Shown: one piece after another, positions 45,834-57,945 of the stretch
Layout of the letters: every line of letters starts with the position of its first letter
Numbering within the stretch: position 1 is the stretch's first letter
DNA from: Alopecurus myosuroides
Taxonomy: Eukaryota > Streptophyta > Magnoliopsida > Poales > Poaceae
NCBI GenBank assembly: GCA_028641055.1
Contig: CM054061.1
Location: 32,216,333 to 32,280,332, forward strand
Length of the DNA: 64,000 bases
Direction: 5' to 3'
Made by a program: the position numbers and the translations under genes
Notes under the pieces: model-generated
Told to the model about the DNA's origin: nothing
What the model saw: the letters and a program-made list of their open reading frames with translations, nothing else
Databases searched by the model: none

Positions 45834-48800
45834 AGCATCCCCAAGCTTAGTTCCTACTCGTCCTCGAGTAGGTAAACAATAAAACAAAATAATTTCTGAG
45901 GTGATATGCTACCAAACAATCTTGATCATAATATGTAAAACAAAGCATGTAAACTAGGATCAAATGAACTAAAGTTGTGATCTATATTTGATATCAACAA
46001 GTAATGCATAATAAATAAGAAGAAAGAAGCAAAAGTTTAAATGAATCAATACTAAAAGACTATCAACCGTGCAAAGTTTATTATATATGATTTAAGCTTT
46101 CAAGAGCAACAATATCGTGCACGCCAAACGATCTTCACAACCCCTGTTAGGATCAAGTCATGCTTTCCACACGATGCAATACTCGAATCTTAAACTATTT
46201 GCGTACTAAAAACAAGCAAGTGTTATGCGTTGGTCCATGGCACCAGGATGTTATGGCATAGAGAACATTATGGGGGGTGGTGGAAGGTCAATGGAAGAAA
46301 GGCTCACAGGGTTTAAAGTGGTCATTAGACAATAGAAAGTCTTACAACCGAAGCTATGAAAGGAGTAGGAATTGTCACACAAAGGATGCACATAGAGCTA
46401 TAAGTGTATGAAAGCTCTCCAATGGAACTAGTGGGGGTGCATCCAACTTTCTTGCTCATGAAGACATAGAGCTCATTTGAGGAGGCTCATCATTGGAATA
46501 TACAAGCCAAGTTCTATAATGTAAAATTCCCCACATAGTTATGAAGGAATGATAATATGAAAACTTTCTCCAAACTGAAGCATTGGTGCTAAACATGAAG
46601 CACAAGTGTGGTATAAAAGATAGTTATGCACCCCCTCTCTCTTTATTCTCTCTTTGGCCCTTTTTTTGGGGGGAGGGGCTTTTTCGTTTATCTATTTTTA
46701 TTTTTTTATATATCCTCACCGGTAGGTGCACCATCCTATATTACAATGAATCATCACACTTTTAGTACTCATAACTCATAATGGAATATCTCTGATGTAT
46801 CCAACTGCATGCTCCTGCCAGTGTAGCAGTATGCATAAATAACCATGAAGCACATCATCAAGTAACATAATGGAGGTGGATGTTGTGCGACAATATATCT
46901 CGGAATGGCTATGGAAATGCCATGATAGGTAGGTATGGTGTCTGTTTTGAGGAACAATATATGGTCTTATGTGTAGGAGAACAAAGTCCTCCCACGGGAT
47001 TTGGATGCACTGGCGAAGTTTGCACCAACTCTCAATGTGAGAAAGGGCAATGAACAGTACCGAAGAGGCTAGAAAATATGGATGGTGGAAGTGCGAGGAA
47101 CCGCAACATAGACCCACGAGTTAAAAGGTTGAATCAAGCAAATCATCTTTACAAGGCACAATGCAAATCACTCCAAGAGGGTCCGTGGCAGCGACAAGTC
47201 ACTGTTAGCTACCCCGACCGTAGCGCGTAACAAAAGGCCGATCAGAAATGTATCACTCGTAGCAATCATATACCATTGTTTCTACCAGCTGGTAATTTAA
47301 GTGTGGCACAGTTTCAAGTTTCTTAGACCGACCATTAAAAGTTTATACTTACTAGTCCTTCCCGTTTATCCATTAAACAAATTAATATCTCAAAACAACA
47401 ACAGTGATTCAAGTGAAGCAGTTTAGTGATCTACAAGACCATGTGAATTTTTCCACTATACCAACTACCACATAAGCATTTATATTCTCAACCAAGAACA
47501 TATATGAGACAAAAAACTCTCTCTAATCATATAGAGATGAAAACTAGAGAGTACTAACAGCTCTAAATAAGAGATGAATGCAAAATAGGAGCTAAATAAA
47601 TGCAGCAACCACACAAAGATTAAGAATACAAAGTATTCCCATGAAAAAGCGGAGCATGTCACTCTCCAATAAAATAATTCTCGGGTCCAACCAAGATTAT
47701 TGAAAAAATAAAAACAAACTGAAAGAAAAAATAAAAGACGCTCCAAGTAAAGCACATAAGATGTGTCCGAATAAAAATATAGTTTCACTAGAAGTGGCCT
47801 GATAATTTGTCGATGAAGAAGGGGATGCCTTGGGCATTCCCAAGCTTAGACGCTTGAGTCTTCTTGGAATTTTACAGAATGTACCTCCGGGGAATCCCCA
47901 AGCTTAGGCTCTTCACTCTTCTTGATCACGTCATATCATCCTCTTCTCTTGACCCTTGAAAACTTCCTTCACACCAAACTTCTCACAATCTTCATTAGCA
48001 ACGTTAGTGCAATCGAAACAATAAATTCACACGGTTCAGTTTCAACACAATCCTAACACTCATAAACACATTAGCTACTTTCACAACTTCTTGTAAAACT
48101 ATTTTTCTCAAAATAACACCAAAAGAAAGAGATTAAGATGCAAATGCAATTATTGGCAGAAATCTGTCAAAACAGGAGAGAAGGTAAAGATGATTTTTTT
48201 CGAAAATCTACTGTTGCTCAAATCAAAAAGTGTTAAACTAATAAAAGTTTCTTATATAGACCAGGATTAAGCACAAAAAAATAAGGTCATTTTGAATTTT
48301 TTGTGATTCTATACGAATTTAACAGTGGACAACAGAAATTTGTTTCCTGCGTAGAAATCCGAAATATAGTCTCAACTTCCCACCAGAGGCTTTACTTGGC
48401 TCAACAAAGACATAAAAGAAAATATACATCGGGGTTTCTAAGGAAATATACAACACCCAGGTGCAAAGCACACAGAAATAAACAACGGAAAACGGGTTGA
48501 AAACGGAGAAATAAAACGGGTTGTCTCCCGGTAGTGCTTTTCTTTAACGTCTTTCAGCTAGGCATAGAAATCAACTCAAGTATTTTCAAGTGAAAAAGCA
48601 TAAAAAATAATCTTATAAATCTCCTCAACAATGAATTGTATTTCAACTTAGAAGTTTTAGATGCCCCTTTATCAGCACTTTTAGGCACACTACTTTCATC
48701 AAATGGGTTGTAGGAACAATCCAATCAAAAATCTTTTCTAGAGCTTCATGCATTCTTAACAATTTAAAGGGTATTGTTATTTTAATTTACTTATCATTGG

Positions 48801-48883
48801 ATTTAAACGGTGTGCTATTAACATCTACACATGAGCCTGACATCTCAAATTGGGTAAAAAAACTTTTCTAGCCTCAATGGCAA
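45834..48883 (-). mobile_element. G3 internal region, reversed, mostly non-coding
   Basis: Counterpart of the G1 3' tail. It contains AATCCCCAAGCTTAGG (47894) and TTCCCAAGCTTAGACG (47841) as reversed polypurine-like motifs. Near 48500-48600 the minus strand matches the G1 protease end (TCACTTGAAAATACTTGAG, then GCCTAGCTGA). Right of that the coding part is decayed. Short frames at 46583-47788 are unsupported. D1 interrupts at 48884, and the last 50 bp of G3 appear at 58795-58844. Confidence 0.6.
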
Positions 48884-49339
48884 TGATGGGGGGATAGTAA
48901 TCCGGTAGGCCCACTTCAAGGTATAATCCGGCCCGAGGTGAACTGAGCAATACCCGGATAGGGGTAAAGAGGTTACTAGAAGGCCCAAAGGCTTGTGAGA
49001 TGCGTAACCCGGCTTGTGGGTTGCGATAAGGAAAGTTAGGCTTTATATGCGGAGTTCGAGTAGGACTCAAAGATGTGCCTTGAAGGGCAAGTTAGGGGTG
49101 TACGGGTGCTTTATAAACCGGCCCCTAGGTTTAGTTTTGCCAGAGATTCAAGTCATAGTTGTAACACCTGTTATCGAGTATCCAGTATAATCATATCAAG
49201 AGCCGGCGAGTTGCTTTCCGGTTCTTAGATTGCTCTTCGCCATGTTTTCCTTCGAGCTAAACCCTCTCCCGAATACCTGTGTCGACTTGCCCCAAGATCA
49301 GTTACCCCAGGTAACATCTGCCGTGATTATCCCACGACA
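48884..49339 (+). repeat. D1 5' LTR
   Basis: TGATGGGGGGATAG...ATTATCCCACGACA. It contains GCTTTATAAACCGG near 49109, a likely TATA box for genomic RNA. Confidence 0.93.
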
Positions 49340-49341
49340 GT

Positions 49342-49358
49342 TGGCGCCCACCGTGGGG
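49342..49358 (+). other. D1 primer binding site
   Basis: TGGCGCCCACCGTGGGG starts two bases after the LTR, the form typical of Tat-lineage grass elements. Confidence 0.8.
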
Positions 49359-49403
49359 CCTGCGTCCAAAGGTGTTTACATCACGGGAGAAGCTCGGAAG
49401 AGC

Positions 49404-52400
49404 ATGAAGAACCTCATCGTCGGAGAAATCTACGTCAACAGCAAAGGAGAAAAGATGGTGGACGATTCTGGCTGGGGGCCAGAGTCGGATCATCTCGAAA
49501 CCGGATCCATCGTGACGGTCGGCAGCATCAACGTCTTCATCGGTATGGTATGTACTTCCAGTTCGAATTGTGATAATATTGGATCTGACTCTGTGTCAGG
49601 GAAAGACACGTATGTCCGATCGGAAAAAGAAGAGTCGATTGGAACGACGGGTCAGATAGAGAGGGAGGATGATACCGAGTCCATACGGGATCTATTGGAG
49701 GATCGATACGAAAAGGAAAACAGCGAGGAAGAACAATACGAATCTACACCGGGCATCATGCGCCGGGTTGCAGTTTATGCGGCTCCCGCGACCAATCTCA
49801 ATCAAGAAAACGCGGCCGCGGCGCCAGCCGGGGCGGTTCAGGCAGCAGCCCAGCAGCAAGGAGCAGTTGACCCGGTCTTGGCCCAGGTCGATGGAGAGTC
49901 GGCGTCTGTCACCAGTCGCCCAGCAGACGAGGAGCGACACGCAAATATGTTCGGGTTCCAAGCAAACCGGACACCGGGGGCGGGCCCCTCAAACCCGCGT
50001 CACCCGGCTCTGTTTGATAATAATTTGATTTTGGACCCCACGGTCTTGGCCACAGTTATTACCCCGGAAAACGCTGCGGAGCGTGTAAGAGACCTGGACG
50101 TGGCTCGTCGTGCATTGGAGCAGCAAAGAAGGCAAGTGGAAGCAGAAAGGCAGGGGATGGTCGCACGGCAGCGCGAATTGGATGACCGAGAGACCCGGCT
50201 CCGGGAGGAAACGACAAGGATGCACCAAAGACACCGAACTATGCTGCCGGCAACAGGAGGGGTTATTAACCCGACTGCCCTGGTGTTTACGCCTCAAGAT
50301 CAGCCGATTCCACCGACGAACCAAGGGACCATACCGCGACTTTCAACGGGAGCACATCCGGTAAATGCGCCAGCCGGGTTACCTCTGCCACCGACAGGGG
50401 TGACAGCCGGCAATACCATGCCGCCACCACCATCACGATTCCGCACACCAGCGGGTCATTACAACAATCCCATGGACAACGTGTACGCAGCAACGCTCGC
50501 ATTAAACCAGATCCCTGTGGGAGACTCGCCTCATGCGGAAGGAACCCGACGAGCAATCGATCTACTACACACCGCGGTAGCACAGCAAGCCAATTATCCG
50601 GATCATAGGAGCGGGATGCATGGGACGCCGTACGCCAGCCAGCAACAGGGCCATGTTCAAACGAGTGCGGCACAACGAAGGGAAGAGCAGCAGCAAATGC
50701 CGCCTCCACCGCGTATCCAGACAGCACCAGTAGTATCAGCAGCGCAGGCGGTGGTGGACAGTTCCAGAGCCAGAAGAGCCGGGGCCGGGTCTGCGGCGCA
50801 CGAGTTACCGGTGGTGCCGCACCCCGCGGTACCCCCAGCCGGGTCACGCGTTTCCCGGGCAAGACCGGCCCCAACCACCCTTGCGGGACCAAAGTGCCTT
50901 TCGGACGATATCAGAGCAGAACCTTACCCGGAGAAGTTCAAAGAACCGGGGAAAGTAGTAAATTATGAGCCAACAATGGATCCAGAAACGTGGCTGAGCA
51001 GCTATGAGATGGCAATGTCAATTCGCAACGCATCCGAGAACCTCCAAGCCAAGTTCATGTACTTAATGATGTCAGAGGGAGCAGCAAAGTTATGGTTCAC
51101 CAACCTACCGGAAAAATCGATCAAATCGTGGGAGGAGCTAAAGACCGCATTCATCAAGCACTTTCATGGGACATGCAGAAAGTTATTTACTATTGATGAT
51201 TTAGAAAGATGCGTTCAGAAGAAAGGAGAATCGGCACGCAGCTGGGTACGCCGGGTTATGGAGATACTCCACTCGTCTACGGATATCCAGCCTAAGGACG
51301 CGCTACAAGCTATGGCAAAAACATGTAAGTACGTTCCTTTAGTACAAAAGCTAACTCGCATGAAATCTAGTAGGAATGCAGCGGAGGTTACAATGGGAGA
51401 GTTAATGGATGCGTGCAACAAACACGCTGCAACGGATACCACAGAGGAGGAAGTTGACGACAAGAAAGCAAAAGCAAACGCAAGTAGCAGCGGGAAAACC
51501 GGCAATGGGTCGGCGCCAAACAATAATGGAAGTAGCCAAAACAAGCGCCCGTTCGACGGGAATTCCGAGTTTGTAGCCAACACGGAGGCCGGGTCTTCAA
51601 GACCTAGATCCGAAGGGAATTTTAATACTGGGAATCACAATGGGGGACACTACCAAGGACCTCCAAGACCAAGCAACAGTTGGGACATATTTAGGATGGC
51701 GTGCCCGAAGCATAGCAGGAATGGCAAGCCGGCCAATCATTCACTAGAGCAATGTGCCGACTTACAAAGGTGGAAGAACGAAGAAGTGAACAGAGCTATG
51801 CGAGGTGCGGGCCGGGGAGGAGGTCCGGGTCTAGGTGGAAACTTGGGTAACGGGCCGTCCCCAGCCGGCAATCCGCCAGCCGGAAATCAAGGTAACAATC
51901 AAAATGGAGCAGGAGGTTTTCAAGCTAACCCCAAACAGCTGGGTCAATATCATGTGCACACTACAGGAGGCTCTAACAAGGATAAGAAGATACTGAAACA
52001 AGCAGTTAATTCGGTCTCTTCCGCTGTTCCAAGGTATTTGAGGTGGTCAGAACAAGAGGTAACATGGAGCAGGAAGGATCACCCGGATAGAGTTGATCAC
52101 CCGGGAGTCTTAGCTTTGGTAGTGGCACCACAGGTCAACGGCTACGAGCTGAAAAAAGTCTTGATGGATGGAGGAAGTAGTATCAATATCCTGTACTGGG
52201 AAACTTTTCTGCGAATGGGCTTAAAGGAATCGCAGCTGCAAAAGAGTACAACAGTTTTTCACGGGATAGTGCCGGGTCACTCAGCATGCCCTGAAGGAAA
52301 GGTGGCACTGGAAGTAGCTTTTGGAGAGTCAAAGGATAATTATCGAGTCGAGTGGCTTACCTTTGAGGTAGTAAAGTTGCGCAGTCCTTATCATGCATTG

Positions 52401-52877
52401 TTTGGAAGGCCGGCTTATGCCAAGTTCATGGCAAGACCGTGTTATGTGTACCTACAACTGAAAATCCCGGGTCCCAAGAAGACCATTACAATACACGGAA
52501 ACCGGGATATAGCAGCTGAGTGCGATGAGGGAGACGCGGCAATGGCCGAGCAAGCCTGCAGGAAGGAAGAGCTCAAACATTACCGTTCTCAGGTAGACCT
52601 AGAAGAGAGGACAACGTCAAAAAAGCCAACCCCTGAGGGGGACAAAGCAAAAGTTAGGGCAGAACAAAATCCTAAGATGGTAGGCTTCATCAGGAGCAAT
52701 ACTTTCAAAACTCTCAGCAGGGAAGAAGAAGACGTACCACCATCCGCAGTTGATCACGTTTCAAGGAAGATATACCCGGACTGGCTAGCAAATCCGGTAC
52801 TCATTACGAAAGGGCATAGCAAGTGGAGAATGTGCATCGGCCGTATCAACGCAAGGCCGATTCTCGAGAATAACTAA
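49404..52877 (+). CDS. D1 gag-protease polyprotein ending in a reverse-transcriptase stub
   Basis: I take the first ATG after the primer site (MKNLIVGEIYVNS), giving 1157 residues without a stop; an earlier start at 49230 would lie inside the LTR. The N-terminal 500 residues are Gln/Pro/Ala-rich with a charged helix (LEQQRRQVEAERQGMVARQR). Gag core about 505-630: PYPEKFKEPGKVVNYEPTMD, LMMSEGAAKLWFTNLPEKSI, FIKHFHGTC. A CxxH...H...C-like linker is near 770 (CPKHSRNGKPANHSLEQC). Protease near 920: KKVLMDGGSSINILY with the HALFGRPAYAKF flap. The start of reverse transcriptase is at 1120-1147 (YPDWLANPVL, KWRMCI), and then the frame ends. It should still make particles and process them. Confidence 0.9.
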   Translation: MKNLIVGEIYVNSKGEKMVDDSGWGPESDHLETGSIVTVGSINVFIGMVCTSSSNCDNIGSDSVSGKDTYVRSEKEESIGTTGQIEREDDTESIRDLLEDRYEKENSEEEQYESTPGIMRRVAVYAAPATNLNQENAAAAPAGAVQAAAQQQGAVDPVLAQVDGESASVTSRPADEERHANMFGFQANRTPGAGPSNPRHPALFDNNLILDPTVLATVITPENAAERVRDLDVARRALEQQRRQVEAERQGMVARQRELDDRETRLREETTRMHQRHRTMLPATGGVINPTALVFTPQDQPIPPTNQGTIPRLSTGAHPVNAPAGLPLPPTGVTAGNTMPPPPSRFRTPAGHYNNPMDNVYAATLALNQIPVGDSPHAEGTRRAIDLLHTAVAQQANYPDHRSGMHGTPYASQQQGHVQTSAAQRREEQQQMPPPPRIQTAPVVSAAQAVVDSSRARRAGAGSAAHELPVVPHPAVPPAGSRVSRARPAPTTLAGPKCLSDDIRAEPYPEKFKEPGKVVNYEPTMDPETWLSSYEMAMSIRNASENLQAKFMYLMMSEGAAKLWFTNLPEKSIKSWEELKTAFIKHFHGTCRKLFTIDDLERCVQKKGESARSWVRRVMEILHSSTDIQPKDALQAMAKTCKYVPLVQKLTRMKSSRNAAEVTMGELMDACNKHAATDTTEEEVDDKKAKANASSSGKTGNGSAPNNNGSSQNKRPFDGNSEFVANTEAGSSRPRSEGNFNTGNHNGGHYQGPPRPSNSWDIFRMACPKHSRNGKPANHSLEQCADLQRWKNEEVNRAMRGAGRGGGPGLGGNLGNGPSPAGNPPAGNQGNNQNGAGGFQANPKQLGQYHVHTTGGSNKDKKILKQAVNSVSSAVPRYLRWSEQEVTWSRKDHPDRVDHPGVLALVVAPQVNGYELKKVLMDGGSSINILYWETFLRMGLKESQLQKSTTVFHGIVPGHSACPEGKVALEVAFGESKDNYRVEWLTFEVVKLRSPYHALFGRPAYAKFMARPCYVYLQLKIPGPKKTITIHGNRDIAAECDEGDAAMAEQACRKEELKHYRSQVDLEERTTSKKPTPEGDKAKVRAEQNPKMVGFIRSNTFKTLSREEEDVPPSAVDHVSRKIYPDWLANPVLITKGHSKWRMCIGRINARPILENN

Positions 52878-53936
52878 AGCAGTGTAATGGGCGGCAGGTT
52901 TCATACGCACTCTTTTCCTATCCAGGGTACCTAAGGGGACTGGAAGGTTTTTAATGAGGCGGCCTGCTGATTCAAAAAAAAAAAAGAAATTTTTATCAAT
53001 AAAAGAAGATGGTTTCGAGTCTTATCATGGTCTTTGCTTCAGTTACAAGTAAGTAACATTGTTACTATCAATACATCAGTATCATCGAAATACATTACAC
53101 GAATATAGGTCTCCGGGGGGTGATCTGCTTCAAGAAGTAATCACAAAACCCGGAGACCCGGCCATGATGCCTATGAGTTATGGGGGCTGATTACTCGAAA
53201 AAACGGGTACAGCTGCAATCTTATAACTGGACAAAGGAGCCAAATTTCTTGGTTATTCTTACTTAAGCTCGATGTGACTCGCACTAAAGTGGCATGATCT
53301 GTTCACGTACGATTACAATCAAACTATGCAGCCCAATGTGGCTTGCTTGATCTTGTTTTTCGTATAGATGCAACGACATGGTATCCACGCGAAAGCCGGC
53401 TTACAGTACAAGATAATCAAAAGGGTCATCTAAACCACAAGTCCATGCAGAGTATAAGGCTAGAAAAGCCGGAAGCTCAACAAGTATTAAGCATGACTTC
53501 AGTATTTATGTAAAACAACTATCGGTATTCAGCTTGGTAAATAGCAGTATGTCATCTGAGAAAGGCCACGCCCCCCTAGCTCGTACTTTGGGTCATGGGG
53601 ACTGGGGACTTCGAAACAGAAACAAACTGTTTAACTACCAAAGTCTGTAATCCTTAATTTCCGAGTATTGGGGACTTAAAGAAAAGTTCGTCTATCAAAA
53701 CCTACGATACTCGGTTAGCCGAGTCTCAAAAGGAAATTGAAAACAAGAGTTCGAAGTATCGAGAATAAGCTTATAAGTAACACAAGGATCGAGATTATCA
53801 AAAGCCAGGGGAGGCAAAGAAGTTATCATAAGTTAACAAGCATACAGTCATAGTATCAGCATCAATGGTGCACAGGCGCACCGCAAAAAAAAATCATCAT
53901 GGCAGTCTCGAGAAACGCAAAGCACTAGGCAGCGTC
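52878..53936 (+). other. D1 region between gag-PR and the antisense gene
   Basis: GGTACCTAAGGGGACTGGAAGG followed by a poly-A stretch (52974-52985) resembles what normally follows integrase in such elements, so RT, RNase H and integrase were lost by deletion near 52850. The rest, to 53936, is non-coding on both strands and would contain the 3' UTR of the antisense gene. Confidence 0.55.
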
Positions 53937-56900
53937 CTACTCGGCGTCCTGAGAGCGGTCCTCCGGGTCTAAGTCTTGGACTTGCTCTTTGGCCTTGCCA
54001 GCAGTTTTACCCGGGCTCTTCACATCTGGACGAACAGGCGGAGGCACGGCTGGGGTAGAGGTAGACGGCTTTACGCCCAGCTCTGCTTCCCTCTTTGCAG
54101 CCTCTTCCTTCCTCCTGGCCAGATCAGTCGACCATTTGTCCAACATATCAATGGGGGGGGGTGCCTCCACCAGGATAACCTTGCCCTCAGAATCATACGA
54201 GCTCATGATCGTGCTTAGATCCATCTTGTCGGCCAAAGCTGTGGCTGAAGGACGTACCGCAGATTGTATAGCTTTGAAATCCTGGGGCTTGAATTTGGAT
54301 CCGTCAGCTTTAAACTCTGGGAACCCGGATGCTATCTTCGCCGGGTCAAGCTTTGGAAAATAAGCCTTCGCCAGCGTTAAAGCCCGGGTCATCCCAATTC
54401 GGCAGGACGAACGCTTCAGTATTTCAATCCATCCAGGTGCTGTGGAAAAGGCCTGTATAAGGGTCTCCTCGCCCGGGTATACCTCAGAAGGCCACTTGAT
54501 AGCATCCAGCAAAAGTTTCGTGCCGGCAAAAAACGTCCGGAGCATAGTCTTCAGAGTTTTAACTTGAGTAATGGCATTCTCCTCCGGAGTAGCAAGATTA
54601 GCACCTGCAATCGAAACATGCAAAAGCATATCAGTAATATTGGCGGCAAGATAGAGATACGCAAATTAATCGCAAATAGCAAACTTACTTAGCAAGATAC
54701 GGTAAGTGTCCGTAAGTTGAGTCGACAGGTTATTCAGCGAGGACTGGGCAGCATTGTACTTTTTCTTGTATGTGGAGACATCTTTTTTCAAAGTCTTTAT
54801 CTCCGCTTCAAGGGCCTCCCTACGCTTAACTTCAGCCAGCAGGAGCTGCTCAGCCTTAAGTAACGCTTCATCTGACTGAGAAATCTCTGCCTGCAAAAGC
54901 CGGGTAAAGCTATAAGCCGGGTGTCACGATAGTATTTCATCTGAGGAAGTGATTACCGAAAAGTATTATGCGAAGTACCGAGGATAATTAAAAAAAAAAA
55001 TTTATTATACTCGGGACTTGGGGACTGGATGTATAATAAGGAGCATCAAGTAAAAGTTACCTGATGTGCTGCAGCCATACGTTCTAGGACAGTCCCTTCT
55101 GAAGCTTTCATGGCAAGAAGAGCGCTCATCAGCTGGTTAAAGTCAGCGTTATCCGAGTTAGATGGCTCGGATACCTGGAAAGTGGGAAAAGGAGCATTTC
55201 TTGTAACAGGAGGTGGCACCCGGGTCATCCGAATGTCGGAGTTTGGTCCCCCTCCCGCGCTTGAAGCTGCTCCCTTCTCCTTCTCGTCTGCGTGTGAAGC
55301 GGTTGGATATTCGGCGTCATGCCTAGCTGGCTCCGATGGCGACACTTGCTCGTTGCCAGCTGTGGTGAAGGCATCGTCGGCCGGCTCGTTCTCGACCCGG
55401 ACCTTAGCCTCGGTGTCCTCCTGGTCGCTACTAATAACCGTGGCTCTGAAGAAGGTGCAAAGGCACAATTAATCTCTGGTTAAAAGAAAAAAGGGATGAA
55501 AGCTCGGTATAATATCAGGAAAAGGCGCTTACCCGGTGTTCACCGGGAAGTTCGAGGGGAAGCCGTCACTAGACCCGGAAGAGACTGAAAAATGGCAAGA
55601 AAAGTCTGGGATTACGTTACAAAGGAGTGACCGGAAAGAAATTTTGTTTACAACAAATACCAGGATGTTGAACCGGGGGCGGCGAAGCGACCGGATTAGG
55701 GGTCTCGTTGCCCGGATGATTCCGGGTTACTCGGCGCCTAGTCGCGGGTGGCTCCTTCGGTTATGATCAAAAGGGGTGGAAATGGTGTTAGCCCCGGAGT
55801 GACGTTATGGGAACAAAAAACCAAAGTGTAAGGATATGAAGTAAAAACCTGGAGGGCTATCCTCTGGGATTTCCTCTTTGTTCCGGTTTTGGTGGTCGGT
55901 TCCAGCTCTTCCTCCTCGCTGGTGGGCCCGCCCCTGCTGTCCGATTCTTCTTCTTCGCTTTGGTCCTCTCGCTCTGAAAAATATCCGAGTTACAGCATGA
56001 AGAAGAAGAAAAGGCAGGATATAACGTGTGCAAGGGAATCAGGTATGTACCTTCATTCGAGTCAATGACGTCGACTTCCTCCTCCCCGTCTTCGGAATTA
56101 GGAGGGGTATCGACTGTCCAGAAGTCATCATCGGCCTGAGGAGAAGATGCCAGGATAGTGATTAATATCGAGTCAAGAGAAGCGAATAAAAGTAAGTTGT
56201 TAGAAGTCAAAATCAAAAGGTGGAAAACTTACTGCGGGGGTTGGATTCTCGAGGGTAAAAGGTTCTAATCCGGCTATGCCCCGGATTACCTCGAGCTTCT
56301 CTGTCAAGAAACCCTTAATTGTTTTGTTAATGTCACCTGGAGCAAGGGTGCGGGTAGAGAATCGGATTGGGTCCGTGGTTTGACCCGAGTATTCGCACAT
56401 CAGCTTCTCACGAATGGAGTTTGGCTGAATACGGAAGCTAACCCAGGTTTTCACCAGGTTTAGCCCGATGAGGCCTCGGGCGGACAAGATGGAGATCCTA
56501 GCTAACAAAGGCAAGATCGCCTCTCTGTCCGAATCAGAAGCGAAGGCGTTGAATTTCTCGGAGATGTCAAGTTGGCCCTCCGAGTAACCCGGCAACTTCT
56601 TTTCACCGGGTGGAGAGGTATCCTGGCAGTAGAAGTACGAAAGCTGCCAGTGCTTTACGTGGGAATTGAGAGAAATAGGAGGCATCAGGGAGTTCTTGCG
56701 GCGCTGGATAGAAACCCCGCCGCAAGTGAGAAGTGCGCCGTCGCCGCTTTCGCGACACGGCTTGCACTGAAAAAGTTCGACGAAGAGGGCTAGACTTGGC
56801 GGAGTGCACAAGTAAGATTCGGAAAGAACGATAAAATGGGAGATGTTCAAAATGGAGTTTGGACCTATATCGAAGATACGGAGGTTGTAATGGTCTAGGA

Positions 56901-57162
56901 CGTCACGGAAGAAGGGGTGACCGGGAGGCCTAAAGCCCCGGGTCACATGCTCAACAAAACATATTACCTCATCTGTCGCTGGAGAAGGCCGGGTTTCATT
57001 GCCTGGCACTCGCCAGTGGATAGACTCCTGTGGAGGTAGGGTTCCAAGCTCGACCAACTCCTCCAGTTTGGCCTTGGTGACGGAGGACTTCCCCCAATTG
57101 GCTGATATGGAGTTTGTGGATCTAGCCTTGGCCGGCTGTTTCCCCTGCCTCTTGGGTGCCAT
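53937..57162 (-). CDS. D1 antisense ORF (aORF), eight exons, 846 residues, gypsy-type 'Transposase_28'-like
   Basis: Exons: 57162-56233, 56135-56051, 55973-55849, 55754-55661, 55584-55533, 55445-55061, 54890-54689, 54604-53937. Every intron is GT-AG and phases agree throughout, totalling 2541 nt with one terminal stop. Exon 1 starts MAPKRQGKQPAKARS and contains ESIHWRVPGNETRP, FRPPGHPFFRDVLDHYNL and LNISHFIVLSESYLCTPPSL. This is the layout of the 'putative gypsy type transposon' domain that annotation pipelines find in grasses. Exons 2-6 are acidic and Ser/Pro-rich, exon 7 is a coiled coil (AEVKRREALEAEIKTLKKDV), and exon 8 is mixed, ending in a Pro/Lys/Asp-rich tail. Extra antisense ORFs are known in Tat-lineage elements; function unknown. 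The weakest junction is the exon 4 acceptor. Confidence 0.8.
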
Positions 57163-57945
57163 GGGGTTGACCTGGTAAAGCATTGAAGAAAAAGACGTAA
57201 GGAACAAAAACTTGGAAGTTAGCAGGAAAGCGGTTACCCGCAATTTGAACATAATCCGGCTATTGCCTCGCTGGGTCGAGTATGGTTTGTCCGGGTATCA
57301 AGTGACCTTATGAAATCCATAGAGCTTTCCGTAGAAGCAAGTGTTTGGAGAAGTTAGGGGGATACTTATATGCTTACCATCTGCGAATGAGCCGGAGGAG
57401 TAAGATTTTCTGAGGAAGGAGAACAAGGGCGGAAATCTTAGGTGGCCCGAGCCTAGGTTGGGAATCCTATTTCTAAAATTACGACCAAATTAATGATTAC
57501 TGGAGTTAGGGGAGTAATATGAGCTATGAATCCTATCCATAGGGGCGTTTATGGTAAGTGTCCGTGAGCTAATCCGGCGCGGCCCGATAAATTGCGGACC
57601 GCTCGATCCAGATCTAATCTGAGGAAGAACCAAGAAATTGCGAGGGTAAGCTGGAGGATGTAAGGGACTTACCGAAGGAGATTGGAGTAAGGCCTTGCGG
57701 AGACAGATGGCGCAAGATTCGTGTCCTTTCGTGACCGTTGGCTGGCGAATCGGAGGCTTGACGGTGGATTCGGGGGCTGGAGCGGCTCGCGCGGTGGCGG
57801 AGCGCAAGCGAAGGCGGATGGGCTCCGGCGAGATACGTGGGGTTCCCGTGGTGGCACTCTGCGAGCTTGAGCTTGGGAAGAAGAGAAATGGGGAAAGTGA
57901 GCCGTTAAGGGTTGAGTTTGCTTCCTGGGGTTTATTTATAGTAAA
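57163..57945 (-). promoter_or_regulatory. Promoter and spliced 5' leader of the D1 antisense gene
   Basis: The minus strand has CTATAAATA at 57941-57933, a near-consensus TATA box. A donor TTCG|GTAAGT at about 57673 and an acceptor TTTACCAG at about 57172 frame a roughly 500-bp intron, so the leader would be spliced nine bases before the ATG. No ATG-initiated long frame precedes the gene; the 57490-58044 frame is on this strand but lacks coding features. Confidence 0.55.

Noticed and set aside
46583..47788. Small frames in the G3 tail
   Set aside because: AT-rich hydrophobic frames without family matches. They lie in a region that corresponds to the non-coding 3' tail of G1.
49230..49403. 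Starting D1 gag at 49230 (or the ATG at 49242)
   Set aside because: Both lie inside the 5' LTR and before the primer site. The first ATG beyond the primer site, at 49404, is the more likely start.
50287..50892. 201-codon minus-strand frame opposite D1 gag
   Set aside because: Opposite a Pro/Gln/Ala-rich coding stretch with no features. It does not fit the spliced antisense gene, which ends at 53937.
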